DNA from: Candidatus Poribacteria bacterium | GTDB taxonomy: Bacteria > Poribacteria > WGA-4E > WGA-3G | Length of the DNA stretch: 6,290 bases | Direction of reading: 5' to 3' | NCBI GenBank assembly: GCA_009845505.1 | Contig: VXZL01000242.1 | Location: forward strand, 1-6,290 | In this document: piece by piece, positions 1 to 6,235 of the stretch | How positions within the stretch are numbered: the stretch's first letter is position 1 | How the letters are laid out: the number at the start of each line of letters is the position of its first letter | The notes under the pieces: model-generated | What the model was told of the DNA's origin: nothing | Seen by the model: only the letters and a program-made list of their open reading frames with translations | The model's database searches: none | Program-made: the position numbers and the translations under genes

Positions 1-1415
1 ATCCAATATGCTCTATAATCCTTTAATTCTGTATTAGAAACAGTATTACATGCCTCAGTAAGAAATCCTATTGCACGCTGTAATTGTTGCTTTTGTGCCT
101 CATAAAGTTGACTGGTCCCCACAGCAAGATTATCTTCCAATACTTGGTTAATCAAGATAGTTGCGAAAGCAGCTTTGAAATCAGGAGCATTTCCCTGTTC
201 TACCATGGTTTCGCCCCATCTTTTCGCTGCTTCAAAATTCCCTCGTTGTTTTGCTAAATTGCTGATAGCGTAAGCAATTTGTGCGGAATTGTGCAAATGG
301 TCAGGAACTTTAGCAATTACTTCATCAAGTGGTTCTTCCTCAGCAGAAATTCCAATGAGAATAACATGAGCATCTGTATTTGAAGGATTCTTTTTCCGTG
401 CCTGTTTTGCGTAGTCTGCAGCATATTCTGTTTCTCCCAATAAGAGGTGAGCCAAAGCACGGTTAGATAATGCCTTTTCGTCTTCACGATTGAAATCAAA
501 TGCCTCAATCAACAATCTTGCTGCTGCTTCTTCGTTATTTAGGGCAAATTGCGCAGCTGCCATATTCGTTAGAATACTAAATTTTAGATCATCCGAAGCC
601 TCTTTCCATGTTCGTTTCTTCAGAGCTTCTAATAACTCAAAAGCAGTTGCTGGTTTATGACTCTTAAGTAATTGTTGCGCATAGTCTATTTGTTCTTGAT
701 GTTCTTTTGCAACTGCGGACTCTATCGAGGTAGCGGTATTGACATCAAGTAGAGATTTAATTTCACGAACTGCATCTAAAGTCGCGCCCGTCGTATGCTT
801 AAGTTCCTTATTATCATTCTTAATTTTTTCGGTGTCATCTTTGATGGCTTGGATATCCGCAGAAAGACGTTGTGCCACTTCATTTCGCACATAGTCAATT
901 TTACTTGACAATCCAGTTAACATCGTATGGGCATCATCTTGATTCTTTATGTCGTTTTGAATAAATTCAAGAACAATTTGATTGAATGCTTCCTGTTTGA
1001 ATGGCAGTTGTGCATAAAAATCGATAATCACTCTTTCAATAATGGGACGGATTCTTCGTTCAAAATCCATATTGGGCAATTGATGGTTGGGGACGATAAT
1101 ACAGTTCCGAAAAAGTGTTGTGATTTTTGCGATTTTTTCGCTTTCATTTAATTGTGTGAATTGGACCATATCATCGTCTTTAAGTGAAGTAATAACTTTA
1201 TCAAGTAAATTAGCATCCACTTCAACTGTTTTCGGGTCAGTTTGATCGGCAAAGTCAGACGCGTATTGCTTAACTACCTTAACAAAAGACTCTTTGAAAA
1301 GCTCCTCTGCTGTAGTTTGACAAAAGCGTTTGATGGCGTGGTTGATACCACCAGCAATAGAAAATCCAGTTCCTATAATGTTATATGCTGTGAAGACTAA
1401 ATCGAGTATTGTCAT
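1..1415 (-). CDS. TPR protein with hydrophobic N-terminal helix and coiled coil (C-terminus beyond window)
   Basis: An open frame of 471 codons runs off the left edge without a stop. ATG at 1415 is the first possible start: an in-frame TGA lies two codons upstream, and AAGGAG (1431-1426) sits 10 nt before the ATG. Residues 2-24 form a hydrophobic Gly-rich segment (key pieces FTAYNIIGTGFSIAGG). Residues about 25-160 are predicted all-helical, with an FERRIRPIIERVIIDFY stretch at 118-134. Residues about 168-225 are charged and heptad-like, probably a coiled coil. TPR-like 34-mers follow at 277-310 and 311-344 (conserved Ala/Leu/Gly spacing), a degenerate one at 345-376 and another at 377-409. 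TPRs bind protein partners, so a scaffold or sensor role is likely. No nucleotide-binding motif, nuclease motif or enzyme signature is visible in the part present. The gene is clearly more AT-rich than the ligase at 3062-4837, which hints at transfer. It has its own promoter. I do not recognise the N-terminal domain with certainty; it recalls helical domains found in front of STAND/TPR proteins. The exact function is unknown. Confidence 0.85.
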   Translation of the reverse strand, partial: MTILDLVFTAYNIIGTGFSIAGGINHAIKRFCQTTAEELFKESFVKVVKQYASDFADQTDPKTVEVDANLLDKVITSLKDDDMVQFTQLNESEKIAKITTLFRNCIIVPNHQLPNMDFERRIRPIIERVIIDFYAQLPFKQEAFNQIVLEFIQNDIKNQDDAHTMLTGLSSKIDYVRNEVAQRLSADIQAIKDDTEKIKNDNKELKHTTGATLDAVREIKSLLDVNTATSIESAVAKEHQEQIDYAQQLLKSHKPATAFELLEALKKRTWKEASDDLKFSILTNMAAAQFALNNEEAAARLLIEAFDFNREDEKALSNRALAHLLLGETEYAADYAKQARKKNPSNTDAHVILIGISAEEEPLDEVIAKVPDHLHNSAQIAYAISNLAKQRGNFEAAKRWGETMVEQGNAPDFKAAFATILINQVLEDNLAVGTSQLYEAQKQQLQRAIGFLTEACNTVSNTELKDYRAYW

Positions 1416-1539
1416 GGATTTTCATCTCCTTGAAGTACCAACGTGAATTTAGACCGAAAATTGGACACTATAGAAAGGCGAGGTTCGGAAATCTGAGAAA
1501 AGTGCCGTGAAGGGTTCCGCGATGGACACCTTCTTGGAA

Positions 1540-1561
1540 AAAAGTTACACAAAAGTTACAC
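1540..1561. repeat. Tandem 11-bp direct repeat (AAAAGTTACAC x2) with an inverted GTTACAC copy nearby
   Basis: Two perfect adjacent copies of AAAAGTTACAC occupy 1540-1550 and 1551-1561. Their 11-bp period is about one helical turn. The same core in the opposite orientation (GTGTAAC) lies at 1673-1679. All three cores are inside the transcribed leader of the TPR gene, between its promoter and start codon. They could be operator half-sites, or RNA segments that pair with each other: in the transcript the upstream GUUACAC can pair with either downstream GUGUAAC. The repeats are read directly from the sequence; any role is inference. Confidence 0.6.
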
Positions 1562-1587
1562 CTCGTATTTTTGGTGTTTTTTTCTTT

Positions 1588-1710
1588 TTACCCGTGAACC
1601 CGCATACCATCTATGTTTAGAGGCGTTTCTTTTTTGCGAATTTCTGTCGTGAAAAAAATAATTCTGCCAAAAGTGTAACATTTTAAGTCCTGTGAATTTT
1701 GGCGTAGCAT
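1588..1710 (-). CDS. Possible 40-codon upstream ORF in the TPR leader
   Basis: ATG at 1710 opens a 40-codon frame ending in TAA at 1588-1590. It lies wholly inside the leader and starts about 18 nt after the predicted transcription start. The product would be basic, with a short aromatic middle (CYTFGRIIFF at residues 11-20). No clear Shine-Dalgarno site precedes it (the upstream bases read AAGTTAG), so translation is doubtful. Its Cys-Tyr-Thr codons (TGT TAC ACT) overlap the GTTACAC core that can pair with the downstream repeats, which would suit a leader peptide. It could equally be a chance ORF or part of a dispersed repeat. I recognise no family. Confidence 0.22.
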   Translation of the reverse strand: MLRQNSQDLKCYTFGRIIFFTTEIRKKETPLNIDGMRVHG

Positions 1711-1734
1711 CTAACTTATTTTTAGTATAGTGTA

Positions 1735-1763
1735 ATTATATCATACTCACAAATGGGTGTCAA
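1735..1763 (-). promoter_or_regulatory. Consensus sigma70 promoter with extended -10, for the TPR gene
   Basis: On the minus strand TTGACA (1763-1758) is followed by a 17-bp spacer and TATAAT (1740-1735), both perfect consensus hexamers. The -10 is also extended (TGATATAAT). Transcription should start near 1728, giving a leader of about 313 nt before the ATG at 1415. It lies downstream of the hsdM remnant and a REP hairpin, so the TPR gene is probably transcribed on its own. A promoter this close to consensus is likely to be strong unless repressed or attenuated in the leader. Confidence 0.8.
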
Positions 1764-1796
1764 GTTTTTATGATGTATTGCATTTATAGGATAAAA

Positions 1797-1821
1797 GTCG
1801 CGAGCACAGCTCGCTCCTACA
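1797..1821. repeat. REP-like palindromic element
   Basis: A perfect 6-bp stem GCGAGC (1800-1805) and GCTCGC (1809-1814) closes a 3-nt loop. On the minus strand it is preceded by the head GTAGGA (1820-1815). This head-plus-hairpin layout is that of REP elements mobilised by RAYT (TnpA_REP) transposases, and it closely resembles the Pseudomonas REP consensus (GTAGGAGCG followed by a GC-rich palindrome). Read on the minus strand the hairpin is followed by GACTTTT, so it may also act as a terminator for read-through from the hsdM remnant. Only one copy is in the window, so repetition in the genome is inferred. Confidence 0.55.
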
Positions 1822-1905
1822 AAAAGATGTAACACAGCAGGCAATCCGAGCATACCCCAATATACTGTTCAACTATAATTCTTCTGCTAGTAGCAACTTG
1901 AGGGA

Positions 1906-2903
1906 CTACAGCCCAAGTTGCATCAACACCTCTTCCAAAGTTTTATCTGCCTTCTCGCGGGCAACCCGCGCCTCTGCTAAGTCTGTTAGTATCTCATTCA
2001 CGGGTCGGTGTTCTATTTTGTCGCCTACGTCTACGAACTGGGACGGACTTAGATTGTAATCGGTTTTTTGGGCATCTTCCAATGTGATAATGTTGCTCAA
2101 CTTTTCGCGGGATTCCCACGCTTGGTAGACTTCTGTTGCGACGTTAATCCCTTCGTTGGTTAGGATATTTTTCGGATCGCCTTTCACGAAATGTTTGGAG
2201 AGATTGATGAGTAATATCTGGTTTTGGCGTTTCGTGGGTTTGCTAAGGTATCGCCGATACGGAATTCTGCGCCGATGAAATCGTGCAGGAAGGCGTTCAT
2301 CTTCGCCATTGCGTAGGTCGTTGGCGTGAGTTCTTGACCGTAGATTTGTGGGGCTTGTCCCTTTTTGTCTGGATGGTTCTGCTCGAAGAGAAGTCGGGGT
2401 TTGATAAGCAGACCTCCTGAGCCACACGCTGGATCGTAGAGGGTGGAGTAGGGTTCGGGGTTAACGCCTTGGAGTCTTGGGTTGAAACGCGCAACTTGAC
2501 GCATGGCATCTGTAACGAATTCGCCTAAGTGTCCGTCTGCGGGGTGGTTGCGGAGTGCTTCCCAACGGTATTCCTGCGGGATGTAGAAACGGACGATCGG
2601 GGGACGGTCGTTCTTTAGGGCATCTTCATGGTCGGCTTTGATGATGTCGCGTGTGAGTTCTTCATTTCCGAATTCTTCCACCTGTTTAGCGAATTCGTCA
2701 TCAAACACATCGGAGAGACGTTTGTAGAAGATGAGTGGTAGGATGAAATCCTTGAATTTTGGGGCATCGGTTGCGCCGCGAATGACACAGGCGGCATCCC
2801 ACAGCCAGTTTTCGAGGGTAGATATATCCAAGTGTTCTTCGTTTTCAAGCGGGAGTGGGAGCGTGGTTTGGAAGGTATCTGGTGTGGGTTTTTTGTTTGG
2901 CAA
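1906..2903 (-). pseudogene. hsdM: Type I restriction-modification DNA methyltransferase subunit, internally deleted and frameshifted
   Basis: HsdM normally transfers a methyl group from S-adenosylmethionine to adenine as part of the HsdMS or HsdRMS complex. The 5' part starts at TTG 2903: an in-frame TAA lies four codons upstream and AAAGGAA (2917-2911) is spaced 7 nt before it. It reads as HsdM through residue about 223: the N-terminal helical domain (LENWLWDAACVIRG at 30-43), SAM-binding motif I DPACGSGG (157-164), then GQELTPTTYAMAKMNAFLHDF-type sequence (189-209, given here as the family hallmark) and GDTLANP (217-223). This frame then leaves the family and stops at 2184. The C-terminal HsdM part resumes in another frame at about 2235 (QNQILLIN, KHFVKG, DYNLSPSQFVDVGDK) and ends at TAG 1906. 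The two parts total roughly 330 residues against about 500 in the family. The missing middle includes catalytic motif IV (NPPY/F). No hsdS or hsdR flanks it. It cannot encode an active methylase as read; an assembly error at about 2225-2240 is the alternative. Confidence 0.88.
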
Positions 2904-2937
2904 TGTGATGTTCCTTTATGAAGGTTGAATTTATGTT

Positions 2938-2966
2938 ATTTTATCCTAAGTTGGTTGGTGTTTCAA
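2938..2966 (-). promoter_or_regulatory. Sigma70-like promoter for the hsdM remnant
   Basis: On the minus strand TTGAAA (2966-2961), a 17-bp spacer and TAAAAT (2943-2938) give a good sigma70 match. Transcription would start near 2931, leaving a leader of about 28 nt with the AAAGGAA ribosome site before the TTG start at 2903. The spacer and -10 carry TTAGGATAA, which is repeated at the divergent ligase promoter. Confidence 0.55.
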
Positions 2967-3032
2967 GTGTTTTTGGCGTTGAAAGCAGGCAACGATTAAC
3001 TTGACTTGCATCATGCCATAATGTTAGGATAA
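2941..3032. repeat. 9-bp inverted repeat pair in the divergent promoter region
   Basis: TTATCCTAA (2941-2949) and its exact reverse complement TTAGGATAA (3024-3032) lie 74 bp apart. Each overlaps a predicted -10 box, so the same 9-mer is read in the direction of transcription of both hsdM and the ligase gene. It could be a shared regulator site or simply similar -10 regions. Confidence 0.45.
3001..3030 (+). promoter_or_regulatory. Candidate promoter for the acyl-CoA ligase gene
   Basis: TTGACT (3001-3006), an 18-bp spacer and TAGGAT (3025-3030) form a moderate sigma70 match. GATAAT (3028-3033), 16 bp from TTGCAT (3006-3011), is an alternative. Transcription would start near 3037-3040, just ahead of the AGGAGG site at 3045-3050. 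The assignment is tentative because the -10 is weak. Confidence 0.35.
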
Positions 3033-3061
3033 TCGGAAAACAATAGGAGGAAACAGCCATA

Positions 3062-4837
3062 ATGACACTGATATCTATGTTTGAACAGTCGGTTCAACAA
3101 TACGGCAGTAATCCCGCATTGGCACACAAACCGAAAGGTGGCACTTATCAGGATATTTCTTATGCGAAACTCGGCGAATCGGTGAGTGCTTTTGGCAGTG
3201 GGTTAAGTACTTTAGGGGTGCAAAAGGATGACCGGGTCGCACTTCTCTCCGAGAACCGTCCTGAATGGGCAATCACGGACTTTGGCAGCCTCAAAGTTGG
3301 TGGGGTAACTGTCCCAATGTTCTCAACGCTGACTGCAGCACAGGTCAGTTACATTCTAAAAGATTCTGGGTCAAAAATTATCTGTGTCTCTACAGAAGCG
3401 CAATTGAAGAAAGTGCTTTCTATTTCCGATGAGGTACCGAGCCTTGAACATATAATTGTTTTTGACGCGATCGAAGGTGAAATCCCGGGAGGCGTTATTC
3501 AATTTGAGGAGGTCTGTCGTCGCGGTGAAGGGGCAGATTCAACCAGAGAGAGCGATGCCAGTGAAGATGACATCGCAACGATTATCTATACGTCCGGCAC
3601 AACAGGAAATCCGAAAGGCGTTATGCTGACGCATGCGAATTTCATTTTCAATTTACAGGCGTGTAAATCGCTGATTGAAGTCGGTGACACAGATGTGTTG
3701 TTATCGTTCCTTCCGCTATCGCACGTATTTGAACGGCTCGGTGGACACTACGTCCCACTTTTCTCGGGGGCAAAGATTGCTTATGCGGAAAGTACTTTCA
3801 CGGTTGCACGAAACATGCAGGAAGTTTCTCCGACGGTGATGCTAAGTGTACCGCGTCTGTACGAAACGATGCACGATAGGGTGCTCGGTGCTGTGCAGGC
3901 GGGTTCACCACTGCGACAGAAGATTTTCCACTGGGGTGTCTCTGTCGGTTCAGCAGTGAGTGCGGCGATTCAACAAGGGAAAAAGCCGTCGGCAATTTTG
4001 GGATTGAAACAGCGCATTGCGGATAAACTCGTCTTCGCGAGGTTAAAGGCAGCAACAGGGGGTCGGTTGCGATTTTTTGTTTCAGGGGGTGCAGCGTTAC
4101 CGCAAGCGATTGCTGAATTTTTCCATGCGGCGGGTATCTTGATTCTGGAGGGGTACGGCTTAACAGAGACATCGCCTGTTATCAGTCTGAACCATCCGGC
4201 GAAATGGAGGTTTGGCACCGTCGGTGAACCCGTGCCGGGCATCGAGGTGCAGATCGCTGAAGATGGCGAGATTCTGACCCGTGGGCCGCACGTGATGAAA
4301 GGTTATTTCAACAACGCATCTGAGACAGCAGCAGTTATTGATGCAGACGGGTGGTTTTACACCGGCGATATTGGTATTATTGACGCCGATGGGTTTGTCA
4401 AGATTACCGACAGAAAGAAAAATATCATTGTGCTATCAAACGGTAAGAATGTGGCCCCGCAACCGATAGAGAGCGAATTGGTGCAAAGTCCGTTTATCAG
4501 TCAGATTCTGCTGATTGGCAACGAGCGTAAAAACCTTGCTGCGTTGATTGTCCCGAATTTTGATGCCCTTAAGGCGTGGGCAAGCGAGAACGGCGTTGAG
4601 ACAGAGGACCTCTCAGTGATGCTTGAGACGCGCGAAGTACAACAACTTATTCAACGTGAGATCCGAAGTCGTTTGACAGACTTTTCAGACTTTGAGCAGG
4701 TGCGACGGTTTACGCTGCTTGAACAGGAATTTTCGCAGGAAGCCGATGAGATGACACCGACGCTGAAATTGAAGCGGAACGTCATTATCGAGAAATATGC
4801 GGACGTGATAGATGGGATGTATCCTGAGGACGCTTAG
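3062..4837 (+). CDS. fadD: Long-chain fatty acid-CoA ligase (AMP-forming, FadD15/FAA1 type)
   Basis: The enzyme activates fatty acids in two steps: ATP plus fatty acid gives acyl-AMP, which CoA then attacks to give acyl-CoA, feeding lipid synthesis or beta-oxidation. It is probably cytoplasmic or peripheral to the inner membrane, as no signal peptide or membrane segment is seen. The 591 residues match the family length and all adenylate-forming motifs are present: the P-loop-like TSGTTGNPKG at 177-186, GYGLTETSP from 364, TGD at 434-436, DRKKNIIVLSNGKNVAPQP from 450 (Arg451 is the usual ATP-ribose contact region), and the C-terminal TPTLKLKR at 565-572, whose Lys569 or Lys571 is the adenylation lysine. 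ATG 3062 is chosen because AGGAGG (3045-3050) lies 11 nt before it; Met6 would be 26 nt away. The gene is divergent from hsdM and convergent with the flippase-like gene, so it is probably monocistronic. No clear hairpin terminator follows. The acyl chain length preference cannot be read from the sequence; the VLSNGKNV-type linker points to the long-chain COG1022 group. Confidence 0.95.
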   Translation: MTLISMFEQSVQQYGSNPALAHKPKGGTYQDISYAKLGESVSAFGSGLSTLGVQKDDRVALLSENRPEWAITDFGSLKVGGVTVPMFSTLTAAQVSYILKDSGSKIICVSTEAQLKKVLSISDEVPSLEHIIVFDAIEGEIPGGVIQFEEVCRRGEGADSTRESDASEDDIATIIYTSGTTGNPKGVMLTHANFIFNLQACKSLIEVGDTDVLLSFLPLSHVFERLGGHYVPLFSGAKIAYAESTFTVARNMQEVSPTVMLSVPRLYETMHDRVLGAVQAGSPLRQKIFHWGVSVGSAVSAAIQQGKKPSAILGLKQRIADKLVFARLKAATGGRLRFFVSGGAALPQAIAEFFHAAGILILEGYGLTETSPVISLNHPAKWRFGTVGEPVPGIEVQIAEDGEILTRGPHVMKGYFNNASETAAVIDADGWFYTGDIGIIDADGFVKITDRKKNIIVLSNGKNVAPQPIESELVQSPFISQILLIGNERKNLAALIVPNFDALKAWASENGVETEDLSVMLETREVQQLIQREIRSRLTDFSDFEQVRRFTLLEQEFSQEADEMTPTLKLKRNVIIEKYADVIDGMYPEDA

Positions 4838-4970
4838 CCATCCATATAACAGAAATTGAAAAAGATCTGTCTCTACTTGTTTTGCTATTAGATTCGCAGA
4901 ACAAATTCAGATGCATTCAAAGTGCTATTTGGAGATCGTTCCATTAGCGACTCATTACTGACAGAGTTTC

Positions 4971-5894
4971 CTAACCGCGTTTTTTATAAAGAAAAAGGGC
5001 GACTCCAGCTAAAATAATCTCTGTAGACAATATCCAGACCCGGTAGAACAGCGCGACGAGTGTTGCTTGTGACAGAGGCATGTAACTTGCTAATAACAAA
5101 CTTAGCAATCCTTCTCGGACTCCTAAACCTCCCGGGGTCAGAAAACTCAAGAACCCAACGATCCATGCAAATGCATAACAGGCAGTGAGCACAGCAGCCT
5201 CTGTCCATGCTACGGGGAAGAAACTTCGGATAAAGAGAAAAAAGGCGAGACCCTGACAACCCCACAAGAGGACATGGCAGCTAATAACATTTCGCCAGAG
5301 AGGTGCATTCCCTAAAAGGTGCAAGCATTTTTTTACAGATGTCCATACTTGTTTTGTGACTTTAAATATCAGAAAGAGTATCCCTATTAACAAGCCAACA
5401 ACGGGGAGTATGAGAAATAAAGTGTGTCCTGGTACTTTTTCCAGAACTTCTGGAACCGTGGCGCGGATCTGCCCTGAAAAGAGTAGAGACGAGGCAATGA
5501 GTCCACCGAGTGCTGCCTCAATACTGACATGTAAGGTTAGGCTACTGCCGACCACGGTTTTACGCAAACCAAAACGATGGCTTAAAGAGAGGAGCCGGAC
5601 AACACCCCATATTCGCCCGGGAAGATAGCGCGTGATATTCGACAGATGGAACAGTGTAAAAGCACATCTAAAAGATATTTTTTTTCTTGTTAGAGCACTG
5701 AGCAGGTTTGCAAAGGGAAAAATATAAAGGGTTCGGTAAAGAATCTGGATACCAAAAGAAAGGACAATACCCAACCACTGTACCTGAAGGACTACGTTTT
5801 TCAGTTCGGAGTGTGTTTGTACAAAGGGATTGATAAGAAAAAATAAGAGGATCCCCCCAATGAAGATTCCAATATATTGGCGGAGTTTTTTCAC
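4971..5894 (-). CDS. Flippase-like integral membrane protein (YbhN / LPG synthase TM-region family)
   Basis: This is a 307-residue, strongly hydrophobic protein with about seven or eight membrane segments (roughly 7-25, 36-60, 116-139, 158-178, 203-226, 232-252, 263-280 and 285-303). Two hallmarks of the lysylphosphatidylglycerol-synthase transmembrane (UPF0104, flippase-like) family are visible: RYLPGRIW at 89-96 and TPGGLGVREG at 253-262. Members move or help move lipid-linked molecules across the membrane; the substrate here is unknown. There is no soluble C-terminal aminoacyl-transferase domain, so it is not a full MprF. The start is GTG 5894 because an in-frame TAA lies two codons upstream and there is no other in-frame ATG before the middle of the protein; the ribosome site is weak. 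The upstream ORF on the same strand (6008-6235, 113 nt away) looks like a glycosyltransferase tail. Such proteins often sit beside glycosyltransferases, so a role in envelope glycolipid assembly is inferred. Confidence 0.85.
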   Translation of the reverse strand: MKKLRQYIGIFIGGILLFFLINPFVQTHSELKNVVLQVQWLGIVLSFGIQILYRTLYIFPFANLLSALTRKKISFRCAFTLFHLSNITRYLPGRIWGVVRLLSLSHRFGLRKTVVGSSLTLHVSIEAALGGLIASSLLFSGQIRATVPEVLEKVPGHTLFLILPVVGLLIGILFLIFKVTKQVWTSVKKCLHLLGNAPLWRNVISCHVLLWGCQGLAFFLFIRSFFPVAWTEAAVLTACYAFAWIVGFLSFLTPGGLGVREGLLSLLLASYMPLSQATLVALFYRVWILSTEIILAGVALFLYKKRG

Positions 5895-6007
5895 TGTTTA
5901 ATCTTTAACCTATTTAGCATTGGCATAAGAGATGCATTCACTGAAAACCTCAAACCTGCATCTTTTCAAAAATAGTGACAAGGTCATCCCTTCGTTAGAA
6001 AGCATAG

Positions 6008-6235
6008 TTACGGTGTCTCTTTATCGCGGATACGGTAAATCCATGCCAAGTCAATGCCGTTGACGGCGATAGTATGTTCAAGGACTCCGTTGCGCGTACC
6101 CGTCTGTGGGACTTTGCCGATTTGAGAATCACGGATATAGACAACTTCATAATCAGCGGGGAGATATTTTTTTCTGGTGTTGTATGTAAATCCTACAAAA
6201 TAGTGTTGAACAAATCTTGTCCCTAAGGGGGACAC
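6008..6235 (-). pseudogene. C-terminal remnant of a GT39/ArnT-type membrane glycosyltransferase
   Basis: A 75-codon ORF begins at GTG 6235 (an in-frame TAG lies four codons upstream) and ends at TAA 6008. From about residue 27 it resembles the end of GT-C family 39 glycosyltransferases: a PADYEVVYIRDSQIGKVPQ stretch and a final VNGIDLAWIYRIRD, comparable to the usual closing pattern DYVV-Y...Q...P then hxxINGIxxAWIYR. Intact members have several hundred residues, with about 8-13 membrane helices and an N-terminal catalytic Asp; none of that is present. The first residues are encoded in a hairpin cluster (6218-6276) that looks foreign, so the 5' part of the gene seems to have been removed or displaced there. 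It is co-directional with the flippase-like gene, which fits an old glycan operon. It might still be expressed as a small soluble protein, but I think it is a remnant. The family assignment rests on recall of the C-terminal pattern. Confidence 0.5.

Larger units (their letters stand above)
1416..1905. other. 490-base gene-free stretch: leader, promoter and REP between the TPR gene and hsdM remnant
   Basis: No convincing protein-coding gene fills this stretch. Read on the minus strand it contains, in order: the 3' end of the broken hsdM and about 85 bases with no recognisable hsdS start; a REP-like hairpin (1797-1821); a consensus promoter (1735-1763); and a leader of about 313 nt running to the TPR start at 1415. 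The leader is A/T-rich and carries GTTACAC repeats in both orientations and a possible 40-codon ORF. Short open stretches after that ORF (to about 1460) look like chance. Confidence 0.7.

Noticed and set aside
927..1151. A 74-codon plus-strand ORF opposite the TPR gene.
   Set aside because: It lies wholly inside the long TPR frame on the other strand, with no ribosome site or family resemblance.
1460..1587. Continuation of the leader ORF frame after its TAA as a second exon-like or read-through product.
   Set aside because: The residues look random, the A-run and repeats dominate the composition, and nothing supports recoding.
2236..2427. The first about 64 codons of the open frame that carries the hsdM C-terminus (start 2427).
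   Set aside because: They overlap the correct HsdM frame (motif I region) in another frame and are rich in Arg/Ser/Thr with no family look; only the part after about 2235 is genuine.
3798..4242. Minus-strand ORFs inside the ligase gene (124 and 90 codons).
   Set aside because: Antisense shadows of a well-conserved coding sequence; the Pro/Ser/Arg-rich composition is typical of such shadows.
4838..4970. A terminator between the convergent ligase and flippase-like genes.
   Set aside because: Only weak stems such as ACAGA/TCTGT with a 12-nt loop are present and no T-run follows, so no terminator is claimed.
4909..5940. An 11-bp direct repeat AGATGCATTCA at 4909-4919 and 5930-5940 flanks the flippase-like gene and resembles a target-site duplication.
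   Set aside because: A few exact 11-mer pairs are expected by chance in 6.3 kb, there are no inverted repeats beside the copies, and the gene between them is not a transposase.
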